64,000 nucleotides of DNA from Hyphomicrobiales bacterium (GCA_039989895.1 JBDXGY010000001.1:1-64000); one strand, 5' to 3'; shown: positions 16,991 through 27,181, counted from the stretch's first letter. Numbers and translations: made by a program. The notes: generated from the letters alone by a model not told the origin.

Positions 16991-18406
16991 CTAAGAAGCG
17001 CTCATTGTCTTGTCTCTTCCCGTCCCGCGTTTTGAAGTTGTTGCCATCCCAATCACAAAGGCACCGCAACCAATCAACAAAGCACCGGCAGATAGCACCA
17101 GAAGTTTCGCATATTTATGCTCAACACCGGTCAACGGACCGACCCAATTTGAGTACCCCGAAGACTCGGTAAAATAGAGTGCAGCTGCAAGCATAGCTGT
17201 GAAAAATGCGACCAGATAACTCCACACCGGTACATCGGTGCGCCCCATCCATAATGAAAAGAAAATCACAGGCGCAAGAAACATCGACGCTGTTCCAGAC
17301 ACGGCTACCGCAGAAAATAAATCCTTCGATCCATAGAACACCATCAACAAACCGCCAATTAAAAACGCCGTCATAGCAAGACGCCCATTCTTAACCGTTT
17401 GCTCGCCAAGTTTCATGTCGACAATGGTCAATTTTGCCGTGCTCGAAAATGTAGAGTCGAGCGTCGACATACACGAGATAACAAGCGCAATATTGAACAA
17501 AACCATTGGCCATTCACCAATCAGGCGAGGCAATACAGCAAGAAAACCTTCATCACCAACCTTTTCTAAGCCCGCCCAAACACCGATTAAACCAAAAGCC
17601 AAAATACAAAGAACAGAAATCCAACCTGCATGATAAAAACTCGCGATCGTGGTTTTCCGATCTGCTATAAATCCGCGATCCATCATGACAGGATCATGCA
17701 TTGGATAACTCCATACTTGAAGCAGGGCTACCGCCAAAAGCACCCAGCCCGGATTATCGCGCTCAGGTGTTGAGGCCATGATGGCACTCATATCAAAGCT
17801 ACCAGTCGCAAAAACCATCGCCAATAAGACGCCCAAAACCGCCAAGAAAAATGCCATTTGGAAAAGGTCGGTTTTGATAGAAGCGTTCAACCCACCGAGT
17901 AACGAATACCCAAGCGCCACAGCACCAACAAGTAGGATAGATACAGTATAAGCAAGCGTTCCATCCGCGCCAAAAAGAAGGCCTATCACCAAAAGATTAG
18001 CAAAAATCTCGGAAAGCAAACGAACACCAACCACGAAATTATAACTCGTTGTGCCCGCGATACCGAACCGGTCAGATAAGAAGGCCTGCACACTGCTATA
18101 GCCATGGCGAAATCTAAGGCTCTGGATGATCCATGCGCCCGTTAGGAAAGATAGATAATAAGCGGCATAAGCAAGCGCACCGCCAATACCGTAGAAAAAC
18201 CCAAGGATTGCCGCATTCATTATAGAACGGGCAAAAATCCATGTGGTGACCTGAGAGAATGTGAGTGCCAACAGCCCCGGCGGTTGATTGGCGTCATCGT
18301 GCCCCATAAAAAATGACCCGACATTGCGTGCTCGAGGACTAAGATACAGACTAAAAAGGGCAATAGCGCTGGTAACGCAAATGAGAATGATCGTTTGGGT
18401 ATTCAT
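16991..18406 (-). CDS. Sodium:solute symporter family protein
   Basis: A polytopic protein of 471 residues with about thirteen hydrophobic segments. It begins MNTQTIILICVTSAIALFSL and continues with SSS-family features such as GHDDANQPPGLLALTFSQVTTW and the STLDSTFSSTAK segment, which corresponds to the sodium-site region late in the LeuT-type fold. It should import an organic solute with sodium at the inner membrane. The preferred ATG at 18406 gives a normal first helix; the frame stays open to 18469. The stop lies 36 bases from the DUF3422 stop (convergent). A short repeat (GGCGCTAAGAA) flanks this junction. The substrate is unknown. Confidence 0.9.
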   Translation of the reverse strand: MNTQTIILICVTSAIALFSLYLSPRARNVGSFFMGHDDANQPPGLLALTFSQVTTWIFARSIMNAAILGFFYGIGGALAYAAYYLSFLTGAWIIQSLRFRHGYSSVQAFLSDRFGIAGTTSYNFVVGVRLLSEIFANLLVIGLLFGADGTLAYTVSILLVGAVALGYSLLGGLNASIKTDLFQMAFFLAVLGVLLAMVFATGSFDMSAIMASTPERDNPGWVLLAVALLQVWSYPMHDPVMMDRGFIADRKTTIASFYHAGWISVLCILAFGLIGVWAGLEKVGDEGFLAVLPRLIGEWPMVLFNIALVISCMSTLDSTFSSTAKLTIVDMKLGEQTVKNGRLAMTAFLIGGLLMVFYGSKDLFSAVAVSGTASMFLAPVIFFSLWMGRTDVPVWSYLVAFFTAMLAAALYFTESSGYSNWVGPLTGVEHKYAKLLVLSAGALLIGCGAFVIGMATTSKRGTGRDKTMSAS

Positions 18407-18558
18407 GTAACCTCTAAGGCAGAATTCTACATTAATATCATAATTGCCAAAGCTGCACTGAATACACAATTAACAAACTTTTGATGACTTAAAAATATGG
18501 CTTACTATCAAAAATGGGACAAAGATATATTTTTTTCATTTTTTCATTCATCGTGCAC

Positions 18559-19134
18559 TTATCGAGCCATCGCGTGATACTCGTCATTTGGCACCATTTC
18601 AGTGGCGCTGGCCACTCGGTTTGTCATATTGAAAAAACCAACGACGGAGGCCGCGTCCCAGATATCACGATCACTGAGACCCACCTCACGCAGCGCGTCA
18701 CGATCCTCTTCACCCATTTTGGACGGATGCTCAGTCAAAAAAGCCGCAAAATCCAAGATTGTCCGCTCACGAAGCGTCAAATCAGCCGCGCGATAATTCA
18801 TCACCATCAACTCACCCATTTTAGGGTCGCCTGAAAGCTGTCGCACAGCAGCCCCATGCGCGCTCAAGCAATAGAAACAATGGTTGATCGATGACACCAC
18901 AACCGCAATCATTTCCCGTTCCAGCTTTGATAGACCAGATGGCCCAAGCATCAAATCATTATAAACATCAGTAAAAGCGCGCAGCTTCACCTCATCAAAA
19001 GCATAGGCCTTCAAGACATTGGGTATCATGCCCAATTTCTCTTCACATAAAGCAAAGTATTTTTGCGTTTCCTCACTCAAAGGTTCAATAATCGGAAGAT
19101 TAAGCGCCGTTGGTGATTCAAATTTTATGGTCAT
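18559..19134 (-). CDS. AhpD-like peroxidase-related enzyme (CMD family)
   Basis: A 191-residue protein of the peroxidase-related subgroup of the CMD/AhpD family. The redox motif is CFYCLSAHG near residue 87: two cysteines in a CxxC arrangement followed by the conserved histidine. The surrounding LSKLEREMIAVVVSSINHC is typical. Members are thought to reduce peroxides with a dithiol active site, though their reductants are mostly unknown. The ATG at 19134 has GAGG six bases upstream and is preferred over an upstream start at 19197. It is divergent from the glutamate dehydrogenase gene. It is not closely similar to the CMD protein at 817, which lacks CxxC. Confidence 0.87.
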   Translation of the reverse strand: MTIKFESPTALNLPIIEPLSEETQKYFALCEEKLGMIPNVLKAYAFDEVKLRAFTDVYNDLMLGPSGLSKLEREMIAVVVSSINHCFYCLSAHGAAVRQLSGDPKMGELMVMNYRAADLTLRERTILDFAAFLTEHPSKMGEEDRDALREVGLSDRDIWDAASVVGFFNMTNRVASATEMVPNDEYHAMAR

Positions 19135-19270
19135 AATTTCCTCTTTGTTCTGCACGTTCATGTAAACAGTGTTGCATTGTTTCCAATGTGTGACCACACT
19201 TCAGAATCAGCGTCAAAAACATCTTGTTCAATAAAACAAGAAGACCGCTAAACGAGGAGATATTAACCTG

Positions 19271-22200
19271 ATGATCGATTATGAGAAAATTAGACAGCAA
19301 TTACTCCGAAAAGTTCAATCGAAATTTTCCAAAAAAAATAAAACAATAGGGCAATTTGCAAAGAAGCTTTTCGCCCTTGGCCTGGCTGAAGATTTGGCGC
19401 GTTATGACGCAGACTCAATCGCAAAATTTGCAACAGCAATCTATCAAACTCTTAGCATCAGAAAACCCGGTCGCCCGCTCATCAATTTCAATACTTATGA
19501 AGCTATTTCGACCAACTCTGACGGCACAAAAAAATCTATCACCACCATTGATATTATCAATGACGATATGCCTTTTCTCATCGACTCGATTGTCCCAGAG
19601 CTGCGAGAGCTTGGCCATGAAATTATCTTAATCGCTCATCCGGTTTTATCTGTCGATCGCGATAAAGGAGGCAAGTTGAATGGGCCCCCAGCACTTTTCA
19701 AAACCAGTGATAAAGCGCAAGGCACTCGTGAAAGTGTCATGCATATCCACATCAACGCCATCTCACCAGCAGAGCAGCGCGCACTAAAAACAAAACTCAA
19801 CAAGTTATTAAATGATGTGCGCGGCGTCGTAAAAGACTGGCCAAAGATGATGGGGAATATGCAAAAGACCATCACAATTTACAAAGAAAACCCACCACCA
19901 ATCGCCGTTAATGAGCTGGCTGAAGCTATACAGTTTCTTAGCTGGTTAATGGAGAACAACTTCACATTCCTTGGTGTTCGTGAATATCGTTATGACAGCA
20001 AAGCCGATCGGTTTATACAGCCGGTTAAGGGCAGCGGCATGGGCATTTTGCGTGATCCCAATATGCATATATTAAAACGCGGCGAAGAACTGGTTGAAAT
20101 CACCCCAGAAATCCGCGAGTTCATCACAAGCCCTGATCCGCTGATCATTTCCAAAGCCAATGTAAAGTCGCAAATTCACCGACGCATTCACATGGATTAT
20201 ATTGGCATCAAATTATATGATGACAATGGCAAGGTTTCAGGTGAAATACGTCTTGTTGGTCTCTTCACCTCAATGGCGTATGCCTGTTCCATCAATGCAA
20301 TTCCTTATGTACGCCATAAAGCCCACAGGGTGATGCTGGCTGCAGGCTTTGATAAAAACAGTCACGCAGGTAAAGCCTTATGGAATGTGCTTGAATCCTA
20401 TCCTCGCGATGAACTTTTCCAGATCAGCTATGACCTTCTCGAAGATTTCTCACTCTCCATCCTCGCCCTTGATGGTCGCAAAAAGGTCCGTGTTTTACCA
20501 CGCTGGGATAAATTTGATCGCTATGTATCGGTCATAGTTTTTGTGCCGCGCGACCGCTATAATACAGATGTGCGAATACGCATTGGAGATTATTTAGCCG
20601 AGGTCTTTGATGGTGCTGTCTCTGTTTATTATCCAGGCTTTCCAGAAGGCCTTTTAGCCCGCGTACATTTCATCATCAGACGGAACAAAGGCAAACGACC
20701 TGTTATCGCACAAGCTGATCTGGAGCTAGCCGTAAGTGCAATTACTGAGACATGGGAAGACGGTCTTCAAGACGCCCTCTTAGGCACAGACATAAGCACA
20801 AGCTCTAGCGTTTACACCTCAGCTTTCTCTGCCGCATATCGCGAGGCATATCCACCAATCAGTGCGCTGCATGATATTGTCGCGGTTGAACGACTCAATG
20901 CGCCTGAGCTCATAGAGGCCGAGTTTTATCATCACGCCAACATGAAAAAACCATGTGTTGGCCTGAAGCTCTTTCATCTTGAGGCGCCTATTGAATTGTC
21001 GACCCGCGTGCCGATGCTGGAGTTCATGGGCTTTCGCGTTATAAGCGAACGAACCTATAAAATTGAGCCCGCCGATAATCCCACCTGTTATCTCCATGAT
21101 ATGACACTAGAGACCAGCACGGGAGAAGAGCTCGATTTATCTGAATGCAAAGAACGCCTTGAAGATGCGCTGCTTGCTATTTGGCAGGATAAAACCGGCA
21201 ATGACGGTTATAATGCTCTCGCGGTCAATGCTGGTTTAAACTGGCGCGACATCGCTGTGCTGCGCACCATTTCGCGCTATCTCCAGCAAATTGGCATCAC
21301 CTATAATCAGAACTACATGTGGAAGGCACTGAACAATAACGTGTTGATCACAACGGATCTTGCCGCGCTGTTTCATGCCCGCTTTGATCCTGCAACCAAA
21401 GGCCGCGACAAAGCTCAAAACACCATCATTCGTCGCATAGACGCGGCCCTTGAAGGCGTATCAAGTCTTGATGAAGACCAGATTATTCGCCACTTCCGAA
21501 ATATTATCATGGGCAGCCTGCGCACCAATTTTTTTAAACGTGACGATGAAGGCAATCCTATACCGGAAGTCTCTTTGAAACTTGCACCCCGCGAGATTGA
21601 AGGTCTTCCCGAGCCTCGCCCTTACCGCGAGATATTCATGACCAGTCCACGCGTCGAAGGGTTGCACCTACGCTATGGCAAGGTTGCCCGTGGCGGCCTA
21701 CGCTGGTCGGACAGACCTGAAGATTTCCGAACCGAAGTCCTTGGCCTTGTCAAAGCCCAGCAAGTAAAAAATGCCGTGATCGTACCGGTGGGATCAAAGG
21801 GTGGCTTTGTGCCGAAAAAACTAACCCCCACCATGAGTCGCGATGAGTACATTGCCGAGGGCACTAGTGCCTATAAAATCTTCATCGCCAATCTGCTGGA
21901 ACTCACCGATAATCTGGATGGCCCAAAAGTTATTCATCCCGACAATGTGGTTCGCCATGAAGAAGACGACCCCTATCTGGTGGTGGCGGCTGACAAAGGA
22001 ACAGCCACCTTCTCCGATACCGCCAATGGCATCAGCCAAGACTATGATTTCTGGCTTGATGATGCTTTTGCATCGGGCGGGTCAGCTGGCTATGACCACA
22101 AGAAAATGGGCATCACAGCGCGCGGCGCTTGGGAAGCCGTGAAACGTCATTTCCGCGAAATGGATAAAGACATCCAGACAGAACCCTTCACCGCTGCTGG

Positions 22201-24073
22201 TGTCGGTGACATGTCGGGTGATGTGTTTGGCAATGGGATGCTTTTATCAAAGGCAACTAAGCTTGTGGCCGCCTTCGACCATCGCGACATCTTCATAGAT
22301 CCAGACCCTGATCCGGCCAAAACGTTCAAAGAGCGCAAAAGGCTATTCAATAAGAGCCGTTCAAGCTGGCAAGACTATAACAAAAAGCTGATTTCAAAAG
22401 GCGGCGGCATTTTCTCGCGCTCCTCGAAATCGATCGATCTAACCCCAGAAATTCAAACTCTTCTGGGTGTCAGTGACGCCACCATGTCCCCTTTTGAATT
22501 GATGCGTGCCATCATCAAAATGGAAGTGGAGCTGTTCTGGTTTGGCGGTATAGGCACCTATATTCGCGGACCGCAAGAAACCAATGCAGATGCGGGTGAC
22601 CGTGCCAATGATCCAATCCGGATAGAGGCCGCCGAACTGCGTGCTAAAGTAATGGGTGAAGGGGCCAACCTCGGCATGACCCAGCGCGCACGCATCGCCT
22701 ATAATAAACTGGGCGGGCGTTCTAATTCTGATGCCATTGACAACTCTGCCGGCGTGAATTCTTCCGATGTGGAAGTGAATATCAAAATCGCGCTTGGGGC
22801 TGCGACCCGGGCAGGCAAGCTCACCATCCCTCAGCGCAACAAGCTACTTGAAGCCATGACCGATGATGTTGCAGAACTCGTTCTTCGCAACAATTATCTA
22901 CAAACCCTATCCATCTCCCTCACGCAACTTGCAGGCATCGCAGACTTCGACAATCAAACACGTTTCATGCAACACCTTGAAGAGCGCGGATTGCTAAACC
23001 GTGTGGTCGAGGATTTACCAACCGATAGCCAGTTAGATGAACGTCGCCAAACTGGAGACCTTCTTACCCGCGCAGAAATAGGGGTTGTTCTGGCCTATGC
23101 CAAAATCACCCTGTTTGATGATTTAATCGACAGTAAAGTGCCTGATGACCCCTATCTGGAAAGTGAACTCTTCAATTATTTCCCACCGCAAATGCAGAAG
23201 AAATTTGCAGTCGAAATTGAAAGCCATAAGCTGCGCCGCGAAATTATCGCAACGCTGATTTGTAACGCGATGATAAATCGAGGCGGTGCAACCTATCTAG
23301 AAATTGTTCAAGGACAAACAAACGCCAAGACACCCGATATAGCCCGCGCCTATGTTGTGGTGCGTGAAGCATTTCAGATGCGGACACTCAATGCCCGTCT
23401 TGATGCGCTCGACACAAAAATCAAAGGCGAGACACAACTTAAACTCTATGCTGTCTTAAAACAGCTTTTGGCGCACCAAACAATTTGGGCCTTGAAGAAT
23501 ATCACCTTCAAAAAAGGGATAGAACCAGAAGTAGCAGCCCTTGAAAAAGGCATTAAGGCGTTAAATCCAAAACTTGTCTCACTGCTGTCTGACTATATGA
23601 AGCGCCATGTGGAAAAGCGCGAGGCAGACTACCTGGCTGATGGCGTTCCAGCCGATATAGCTCGTGATTTTGCATTGCTACCTATTCTTGATCTGGTGCC
23701 CAATATCATCAAAATTAGCTCCACCACCAAACGACCATTGGCAGAAGTAGCCGCCGTCTATTTCGATCTTGATGGCATGTTCCAAATCAACGAAATCGAC
23801 GCTCTCGCTAGAAATGTTGAAACCGCTGATTATTATGATGGTCTGGCACTAAGTCGAGGTCGCGCACAACTTACACGTGCCCATAGCAATATGACAAAAA
23901 AGGTACTAGCAAAACACAAAGGGGCGAAAGCGGCTCAGCTTTGGTATAAAGCCAATAAAGCAATGATCGACGACACGAGCCATCTGCTTAGTGATATTTT
24001 GGAAGGTGATAAGCTTAGCGTTGCAAAAGTCTCCGTTGCCGCCAATCTCATTGAAGAACTGACCAGAAAGTAG
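19271..24073 (+). CDS. gdhB: NAD-specific glutamate dehydrogenase, large (180 kDa) class
   Basis: A 1600-residue protein of the large bacterial NAD-glutamate dehydrogenase class (Bac_GDH). It deaminates glutamate to 2-oxoglutarate in the cytosol. The N-terminal half carries ACT-like regulatory regions, with the early IDIINDDMPFLIDSIVPELR segment. The catalytic centre lies in the 800-1150 region: LRYGKVARGGLRWSDRPEDF, VPVGSKGGFVPKKL, then AADKGTATFSDTAN and VGDMSGDVFGNGM, a Rossmann-like nucleotide region. Length and order are as expected for the class. GAGGAG lies about twelve bases before the ATG. A GNAT gene begins eight bases after the stop and is probably co-transcribed. Confidence 0.96.
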   Translation: MIDYEKIRQQLLRKVQSKFSKKNKTIGQFAKKLFALGLAEDLARYDADSIAKFATAIYQTLSIRKPGRPLINFNTYEAISTNSDGTKKSITTIDIINDDMPFLIDSIVPELRELGHEIILIAHPVLSVDRDKGGKLNGPPALFKTSDKAQGTRESVMHIHINAISPAEQRALKTKLNKLLNDVRGVVKDWPKMMGNMQKTITIYKENPPPIAVNELAEAIQFLSWLMENNFTFLGVREYRYDSKADRFIQPVKGSGMGILRDPNMHILKRGEELVEITPEIREFITSPDPLIISKANVKSQIHRRIHMDYIGIKLYDDNGKVSGEIRLVGLFTSMAYACSINAIPYVRHKAHRVMLAAGFDKNSHAGKALWNVLESYPRDELFQISYDLLEDFSLSILALDGRKKVRVLPRWDKFDRYVSVIVFVPRDRYNTDVRIRIGDYLAEVFDGAVSVYYPGFPEGLLARVHFIIRRNKGKRPVIAQADLELAVSAITETWEDGLQDALLGTDISTSSSVYTSAFSAAYREAYPPISALHDIVAVERLNAPELIEAEFYHHANMKKPCVGLKLFHLEAPIELSTRVPMLEFMGFRVISERTYKIEPADNPTCYLHDMTLETSTGEELDLSECKERLEDALLAIWQDKTGNDGYNALAVNAGLNWRDIAVLRTISRYLQQIGITYNQNYMWKALNNNVLITTDLAALFHARFDPATKGRDKAQNTIIRRIDAALEGVSSLDEDQIIRHFRNIIMGSLRTNFFKRDDEGNPIPEVSLKLAPREIEGLPEPRPYREIFMTSPRVEGLHLRYGKVARGGLRWSDRPEDFRTEVLGLVKAQQVKNAVIVPVGSKGGFVPKKLTPTMSRDEYIAEGTSAYKIFIANLLELTDNLDGPKVIHPDNVVRHEEDDPYLVVAADKGTATFSDTANGISQDYDFWLDDAFASGGSAGYDHKKMGITARGAWEAVKRHFREMDKDIQTEPFTAAGVGDMSGDVFGNGMLLSKATKLVAAFDHRDIFIDPDPDPAKTFKERKRLFNKSRSSWQDYNKKLISKGGGIFSRSSKSIDLTPEIQTLLGVSDATMSPFELMRAIIKMEVELFWFGGIGTYIRGPQETNADAGDRANDPIRIEAAELRAKVMGEGANLGMTQRARIAYNKLGGRSNSDAIDNSAGVNSSDVEVNIKIALGAATRAGKLTIPQRNKLLEAMTDDVAELVLRNNYLQTLSISLTQLAGIADFDNQTRFMQHLEERGLLNRVVEDLPTDSQLDERRQTGDLLTRAEIGVVLAYAKITLFDDLIDSKVPDDPYLESELFNYFPPQMQKKFAVEIESHKLRREIIATLICNAMINRGGATYLEIVQGQTNAKTPDIARAYVVVREAFQMRTLNARLDALDTKIKGETQLKLYAVLKQLLAHQTIWALKNITFKKGIEPEVAALEKGIKALNPKLVSLLSDYMKRHVEKREADYLADGVPADIARDFALLPILDLVPNIIKISSTTKRPLAEVAAVYFDLDGMFQINEIDALARNVETADYYDGLALSRGRAQLTRAHSNMTKKVLAKHKGAKAAQLWYKANKAMIDDTSHLLSDILEGDKLSVAKVSVAANLIEELTRK

Positions 24074-24080
24074 AACAACA

Positions 24081-24548
24081 ATGCCGGACCTTTTGGTCAA
24101 ACTCTACGAGTTGCCTAACAAGCGCCCTAATCTGGCCAAAGGCATTATCGTGCGCCCAGTGATGGCAGCTGAAATAAGCATCATGCGAGATTGGATAGAA
24201 AAAAACTTCTCGCGCGGCTGGGCTGACGAATTTGAACGCGGCGCTCATGCTTCGCCTGTTGGCTCCCTTATCGCCGTGGAAGATAGAACTCCCCTCGGCT
24301 TTGCCTGTTATGATGCCACAGCCATAGGACTGTTCGGGCCTACAGGGGTGGATAGCGCACAAAGGGGCAAAGGCATTGGCAGCGCTCTGCTTTTTGCAAC
24401 ACTTGATGCGATGAAAGCCAAAGGTCATGTCTATGCTGTCATCGGCTGGGCTGGGCCTGTCGATTATTACGAAAAAATCGTTGGGGCATCAGTGATTGAA
24501 GGGTCAGAGATCCGCTATGCCAACACATTGTTAAAGCAGACTAAATAA
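24081..24548 (+). CDS. GNAT-family N-acetyltransferase
   Basis: A 155-residue protein with the acetyl-CoA-binding motif A, VDSAQRGKGIGSALLFATLD (about residues 93-112), and a following VIGWAGPVDYYEKIVGA strand-helix unit. It begins eight bases after the glutamate dehydrogenase stop, so both genes are likely on one transcript. The acceptor is unknown. Lysine acetylation of metabolic enzymes would be conceivable given the neighbour, but nothing in the sequence shows this. Confidence 0.88.
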   Translation: MPDLLVKLYELPNKRPNLAKGIIVRPVMAAEISIMRDWIEKNFSRGWADEFERGAHASPVGSLIAVEDRTPLGFACYDATAIGLFGPTGVDSAQRGKGIGSALLFATLDAMKAKGHVYAVIGWAGPVDYYEKIVGASVIEGSEIRYANTLLKQTK

Positions 24549-24682
24549 GATTTACTCAGCTAATTCAACATTCAATCTATTCATTATTATCACACTCATC
24601 GCTTTTATTACTCTGTCCGATTGCAGAACATCGAGATGCGTTTTAATATCATAGTCAACAATAAGCGCGACAAGGCACCGAC

Positions 24683-25147
24683 ATGTTTGATGCACTAAAA
24701 AGCTTCTTCACCAAGGTTTCCCAAGTGGATGATGAAATCAAGTTTGACGAAAATGATCATCGTCTTGCCACTGCAGCGTTACTGACCCACGCAATGCATT
24801 CAGATGGCGTCACGCGCGACTCTGAGCGTGAAGCAATAAAAAATTCGCTCATAAAACAATATAACGTGAGCGAGGATGAGTTAAAAGAACTCATGACGGG
24901 AGGCGAACAAGCAGACAACTCTTCCGTTGATTTTTATGCATTCACCAGCGTGCTAAAGCGTGAGCTTGACCAAGAAGGCCGTGAAAAAATAGTGGAGATG
25001 CTATGGGATGTCGTCTTGGCTGATGGCGTCATTCATGAACTAGAAGACAATGTTGTTTGGCGCGTAGCTGAATTGCTAGGTGTCGAGACGCGACGACGCG
25101 TGATGTTGCGCCAAAAAGTTGAAGCAAAACTTACCGCAAGCAACTAG
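24683..25147 (+). CDS. TerB-like (tellurite-resistance-type) domain protein
   Basis: A 154-residue all-helical protein matching the TerB/co-chaperone DjlA N-terminal domain family. Two acidic helix-turn segments carry the family pattern: LLTHAMHSDGVTRDSEREAI and LWDVVLADGVIHELEDNVVW, with paired Asp/Glu residues that bind metal in relatives. There is no signal peptide or membrane segment, so it should be cytoplasmic. Despite the family name, no tellurite operon is present. AAGG before the ATG supports the start. The amidotransferase gene follows 20 bases later on the same strand. The function is not known. Confidence 0.82.
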   Translation: MFDALKSFFTKVSQVDDEIKFDENDHRLATAALLTHAMHSDGVTRDSEREAIKNSLIKQYNVSEDELKELMTGGEQADNSSVDFYAFTSVLKRELDQEGREKIVEMLWDVVLADGVIHELEDNVVWRVAELLGVETRRRVMLRQKVEAKLTASN

Positions 25148-25167
25148 GTCTTTATATCAGACAAACA

Positions 25168-25875
25168 ATGTCTAAAAATATTCTCATCATTCTACACCAA
25201 GCATCCTCTTCTCCTGGTCGAGTGGGTCAAATGCTGATTAAAAAAGGCTACACCCTCGATATACGCCGCCCGCGCTTTGGCGAACCTTTGCCTGAAACAA
25301 TGGATGATCATCACGGGGCGATCATTTTCGGCGGACCTATGAGTGCCAATGACACTGATGATTTTGTGAAGAAGGAAATTGACTGGTGCGGCGTACCTCT
25401 GCGTGACAAGACTCCTTTTCTAGGCATCTGCCTTGGTGCCCAAATGCTCGTCAAACACCTTGGAGGCGACGTCTTTGGGCACAAAGAAGGTATGGCAGAG
25501 GTGGGTTATTACCCCCTTCAAGATCTGCGAGAAAACACCGATGGTCAGATTATGCCTGCAGCACCCGATTTTATGTATCAATGGCATCGGGAAGGCTTCT
25601 CAGTGCCTTCAAGCGCTCGCCTTCTCATGCGCAGCGAGATGTTCGAAAATCAGGCCATTTCTGTCGGTGAAAATGCCTTTGGTGTTCAGTTCCATACAGA
25701 GCTTACTTTCGCGATGTTATATCGCTGGCTGGTAACGGGAGTTGAACGCACCAAATTACCCGGTGCACAAACCCGTGCTCTGCATCTTGAGGGCCGATTG
25801 ATCTACGATGCCGCCATCCGTTCATGGCTGGATAAGTTTCTGGATAACTGGCTTAATGCCGCCCACAAACATTAA
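25168..25875 (+). CDS. Class I glutamine amidotransferase (GMP-synthase-like)
   Basis: A 235-residue single-domain glutaminase. The nucleophile is Cys88 in FLGICLGAQML, the oxyanion region is GAIIFGGPMSAND, and the catalytic His-Glu pair lies in FGVQFHTELT. Stand-alone members hydrolyse glutamine or act on gamma-glutamyl compounds, as PuuD-like or GuaA-like proteins do; the true substrate is unknown. It follows the TerB-like gene by 20 bases. The downstream region up to 26328 has no gene. Confidence 0.9.
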   Translation: MSKNILIILHQASSSPGRVGQMLIKKGYTLDIRRPRFGEPLPETMDDHHGAIIFGGPMSANDTDDFVKKEIDWCGVPLRDKTPFLGICLGAQMLVKHLGGDVFGHKEGMAEVGYYPLQDLRENTDGQIMPAAPDFMYQWHREGFSVPSSARLLMRSEMFENQAISVGENAFGVQFHTELTFAMLYRWLVTGVERTKLPGAQTRALHLEGRLIYDAAIRSWLDKFLDNWLNAAHKH

Positions 25876-26040
25876 ATTTTTTAGCCCAATTCTTAATTAT
25901 ATCCATTCTGACAAATTTATTTTTAGGTTCTTCCAGACCAAGCTCTCTCATTTTGCAAGACTTCGTCAAACAAGCCCTTATTTTCAGTAAATATCGACTA
26001 AATAATTTCTATATATTGAAATCACAAACCTCAGAGCACC

Positions 26041-26187
26041 ACATCTGGTAGAAAATGTCGTTCAGAACTTAGCAATATGATTGAGCGATATTACATGAGC
26101 TGAATGTTGGTCTCGAGTCTTTCAGCATTAGTTTTAAGAGTAGCGGGCAAATGAAGACTTCTCTGGGTCCTCATTTGCCCGTTTTCT
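26041..26187 (+). ncRNA. Candidate intergenic small RNA (5' end not defined)
   Basis: The 453-base gap 25876-26328 has no plausible coding frame but ends in a strong terminator (26144-26187) that lies 270 bases after the nearest upstream stop. A second hairpin precedes it, with GCTGAA at 26099-26104 pairing with TTCAGC at 26121-26126. This is the arrangement expected of a trans-acting small RNA. I did not recognise a known family, and the transcript could simply be the long 3' UTR of the amidotransferase gene. Confidence 0.35.
26144..26187 (+). terminator. Rho-independent terminator in the 25876-26328 gap
   Basis: Eleven-base perfect arms (CGGGCAAATGA at 26144-26154 and TCATTTGCCCG at 26171-26181) are followed by TTTTCTT on the plus strand. 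The 16-base loop could fold further (GAAGACTTC). It ends either a small RNA or the transcript of the amidotransferase gene. Confidence 0.85.
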
Positions 26188-26328
26188 TATTCAAAGTACT
26201 ACACCCTCAAATCGCGCTATAGTAACCTTGCTTTGTTGTAACACTTGCATTTTAGCCCCTGCCTCTCTATGTCGGCAGTGGAAAGGGATTATTTGTAATC
26301 CTATAAATCAGTAAAATGGATACCGCGC

Positions 26329-26625
26329 ATGTTCGCTGTTTTTGCCACAATCGACTTCATCTTTAGCATTATTTGGTTTCTTGTGGTCGCAAGTGCTATT
26401 TTCTCATGGCTTTTTGCGTTCAATATCATAAACCCAAGCAACCAATTCATTTCAATGATTGGCAATGCGCTTTATCAACTCACCGAGCCACTGTTACGAC
26501 CCATCCGCCGGTTTGTACCAGCCTTCGGCGGCATGGATATTTCACCGCTCATTTTGCTTGTTATTCTGTTTTTCCTGCAGACATTCATCAAAACGACAGT
26601 AGCGCCAGCAGTGCTTGGATTTTAA
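26329..26625 (+). CDS. YggT family membrane protein
   Basis: A 98-residue inner-membrane protein with two hydrophobic segments (about residues 8-32 and 68-92) joined by the conserved YQLTEPLLRPIRRFVP motif. This is the signature of the YggT family, often linked to cell-division or envelope osmotic functions. It is convergent with ppa. A small hairpin (GGATTA-TTTG-TAATCC at 26286-26301) lies in its leader. The family function is not settled. Confidence 0.92.
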   Translation: MFAVFATIDFIFSIIWFLVVASAIFSWLFAFNIINPSNQFISMIGNALYQLTEPLLRPIRRFVPAFGGMDISPLILLVILFFLQTFIKTTVAPAVLGF

Positions 26626-26656
26626 TAGCGATTACCCAAAGCCGAAAAGATGCGCC

Positions 26657-27181
26657 TTATTTCGCGCGATTTATAGCTTCAACAATCATAGAACGCGCTT
26701 TTTCTGCATCGCCCCATCCATGAACTTTCACCCACTTTGAGCTTTCGAGATCTTTGTAATGCTCGAAAAAATGGCTGATTTGTTTCAAGGTGATATCAGG
26801 TAAGTCAGTACAGTTTTTGACGTTATCATAGCGCTGCGTTAATTTTGATGTCGGCACGGCGATAATTTTCTCATCCATGCCTGCCTCATCTTCCATTGTC
26901 AAAACGCCAATGGGACGGCACGCCATGATTGCACCGGGTATGATGGGCCGTTGGTTTGGCACGAGCACGTCAATCGGGTCACCATCATCTGATAACGTAT
27001 GCGGAATAAAACCGTAATTCCCAGGATAACGCATTGGCGTATATAAAAATCGGTCAACGAACATCGTGCCAGCATTTTTGTCCATCTCGTATTTAACTGG
27101 TTCACCACCGACTGGCACTTCAATCAAAACATTGACTTCGTGGGGCGGGTTGTCGCCAATAGGAACGGCATCTAAACGCAT
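26657..27181 (-). CDS. ppa: Inorganic pyrophosphatase (family I)
   Basis: A protein of 174 residues, the usual length of the bacterial soluble enzyme, which hydrolyses pyrophosphate to phosphate in the cytosol with magnesium. The motifs are complete: [26 protein letters not shown] and DGDPIDVLV with the metal-binding aspartates, and the C-terminal [14 protein letters not shown]. The frame is open to 27250, but the ATG at 27181 begins the canonical [10 protein letters not shown]-terminus and is preferred. It is transcribed from the minus strand, convergent with yggT. Confidence 0.96.
   Translation of the reverse strand: MRLDAVPIGDNPPHEVNVLIEVPVGGEPVKYEMDKNAGTMFVDRFLYTPMRYPGNYGFIPHTLSDDGDPIDVLVPNQRPIIPGAIMACRPIGVLTMEDEAGMDEKIIAVPTSKLTQRYDNVKNCTDLPDITLKQISHFFEHYKDLESSKWVKVHGWGDAEKARSMIVEAINRAK

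Noticed and set aside
24683-25147. Tellurite-resistance or phage-defence operon based on the TerB-like gene
   Set aside because: No other ter genes are present; single TerB-domain proteins are common in ordinary genomes.
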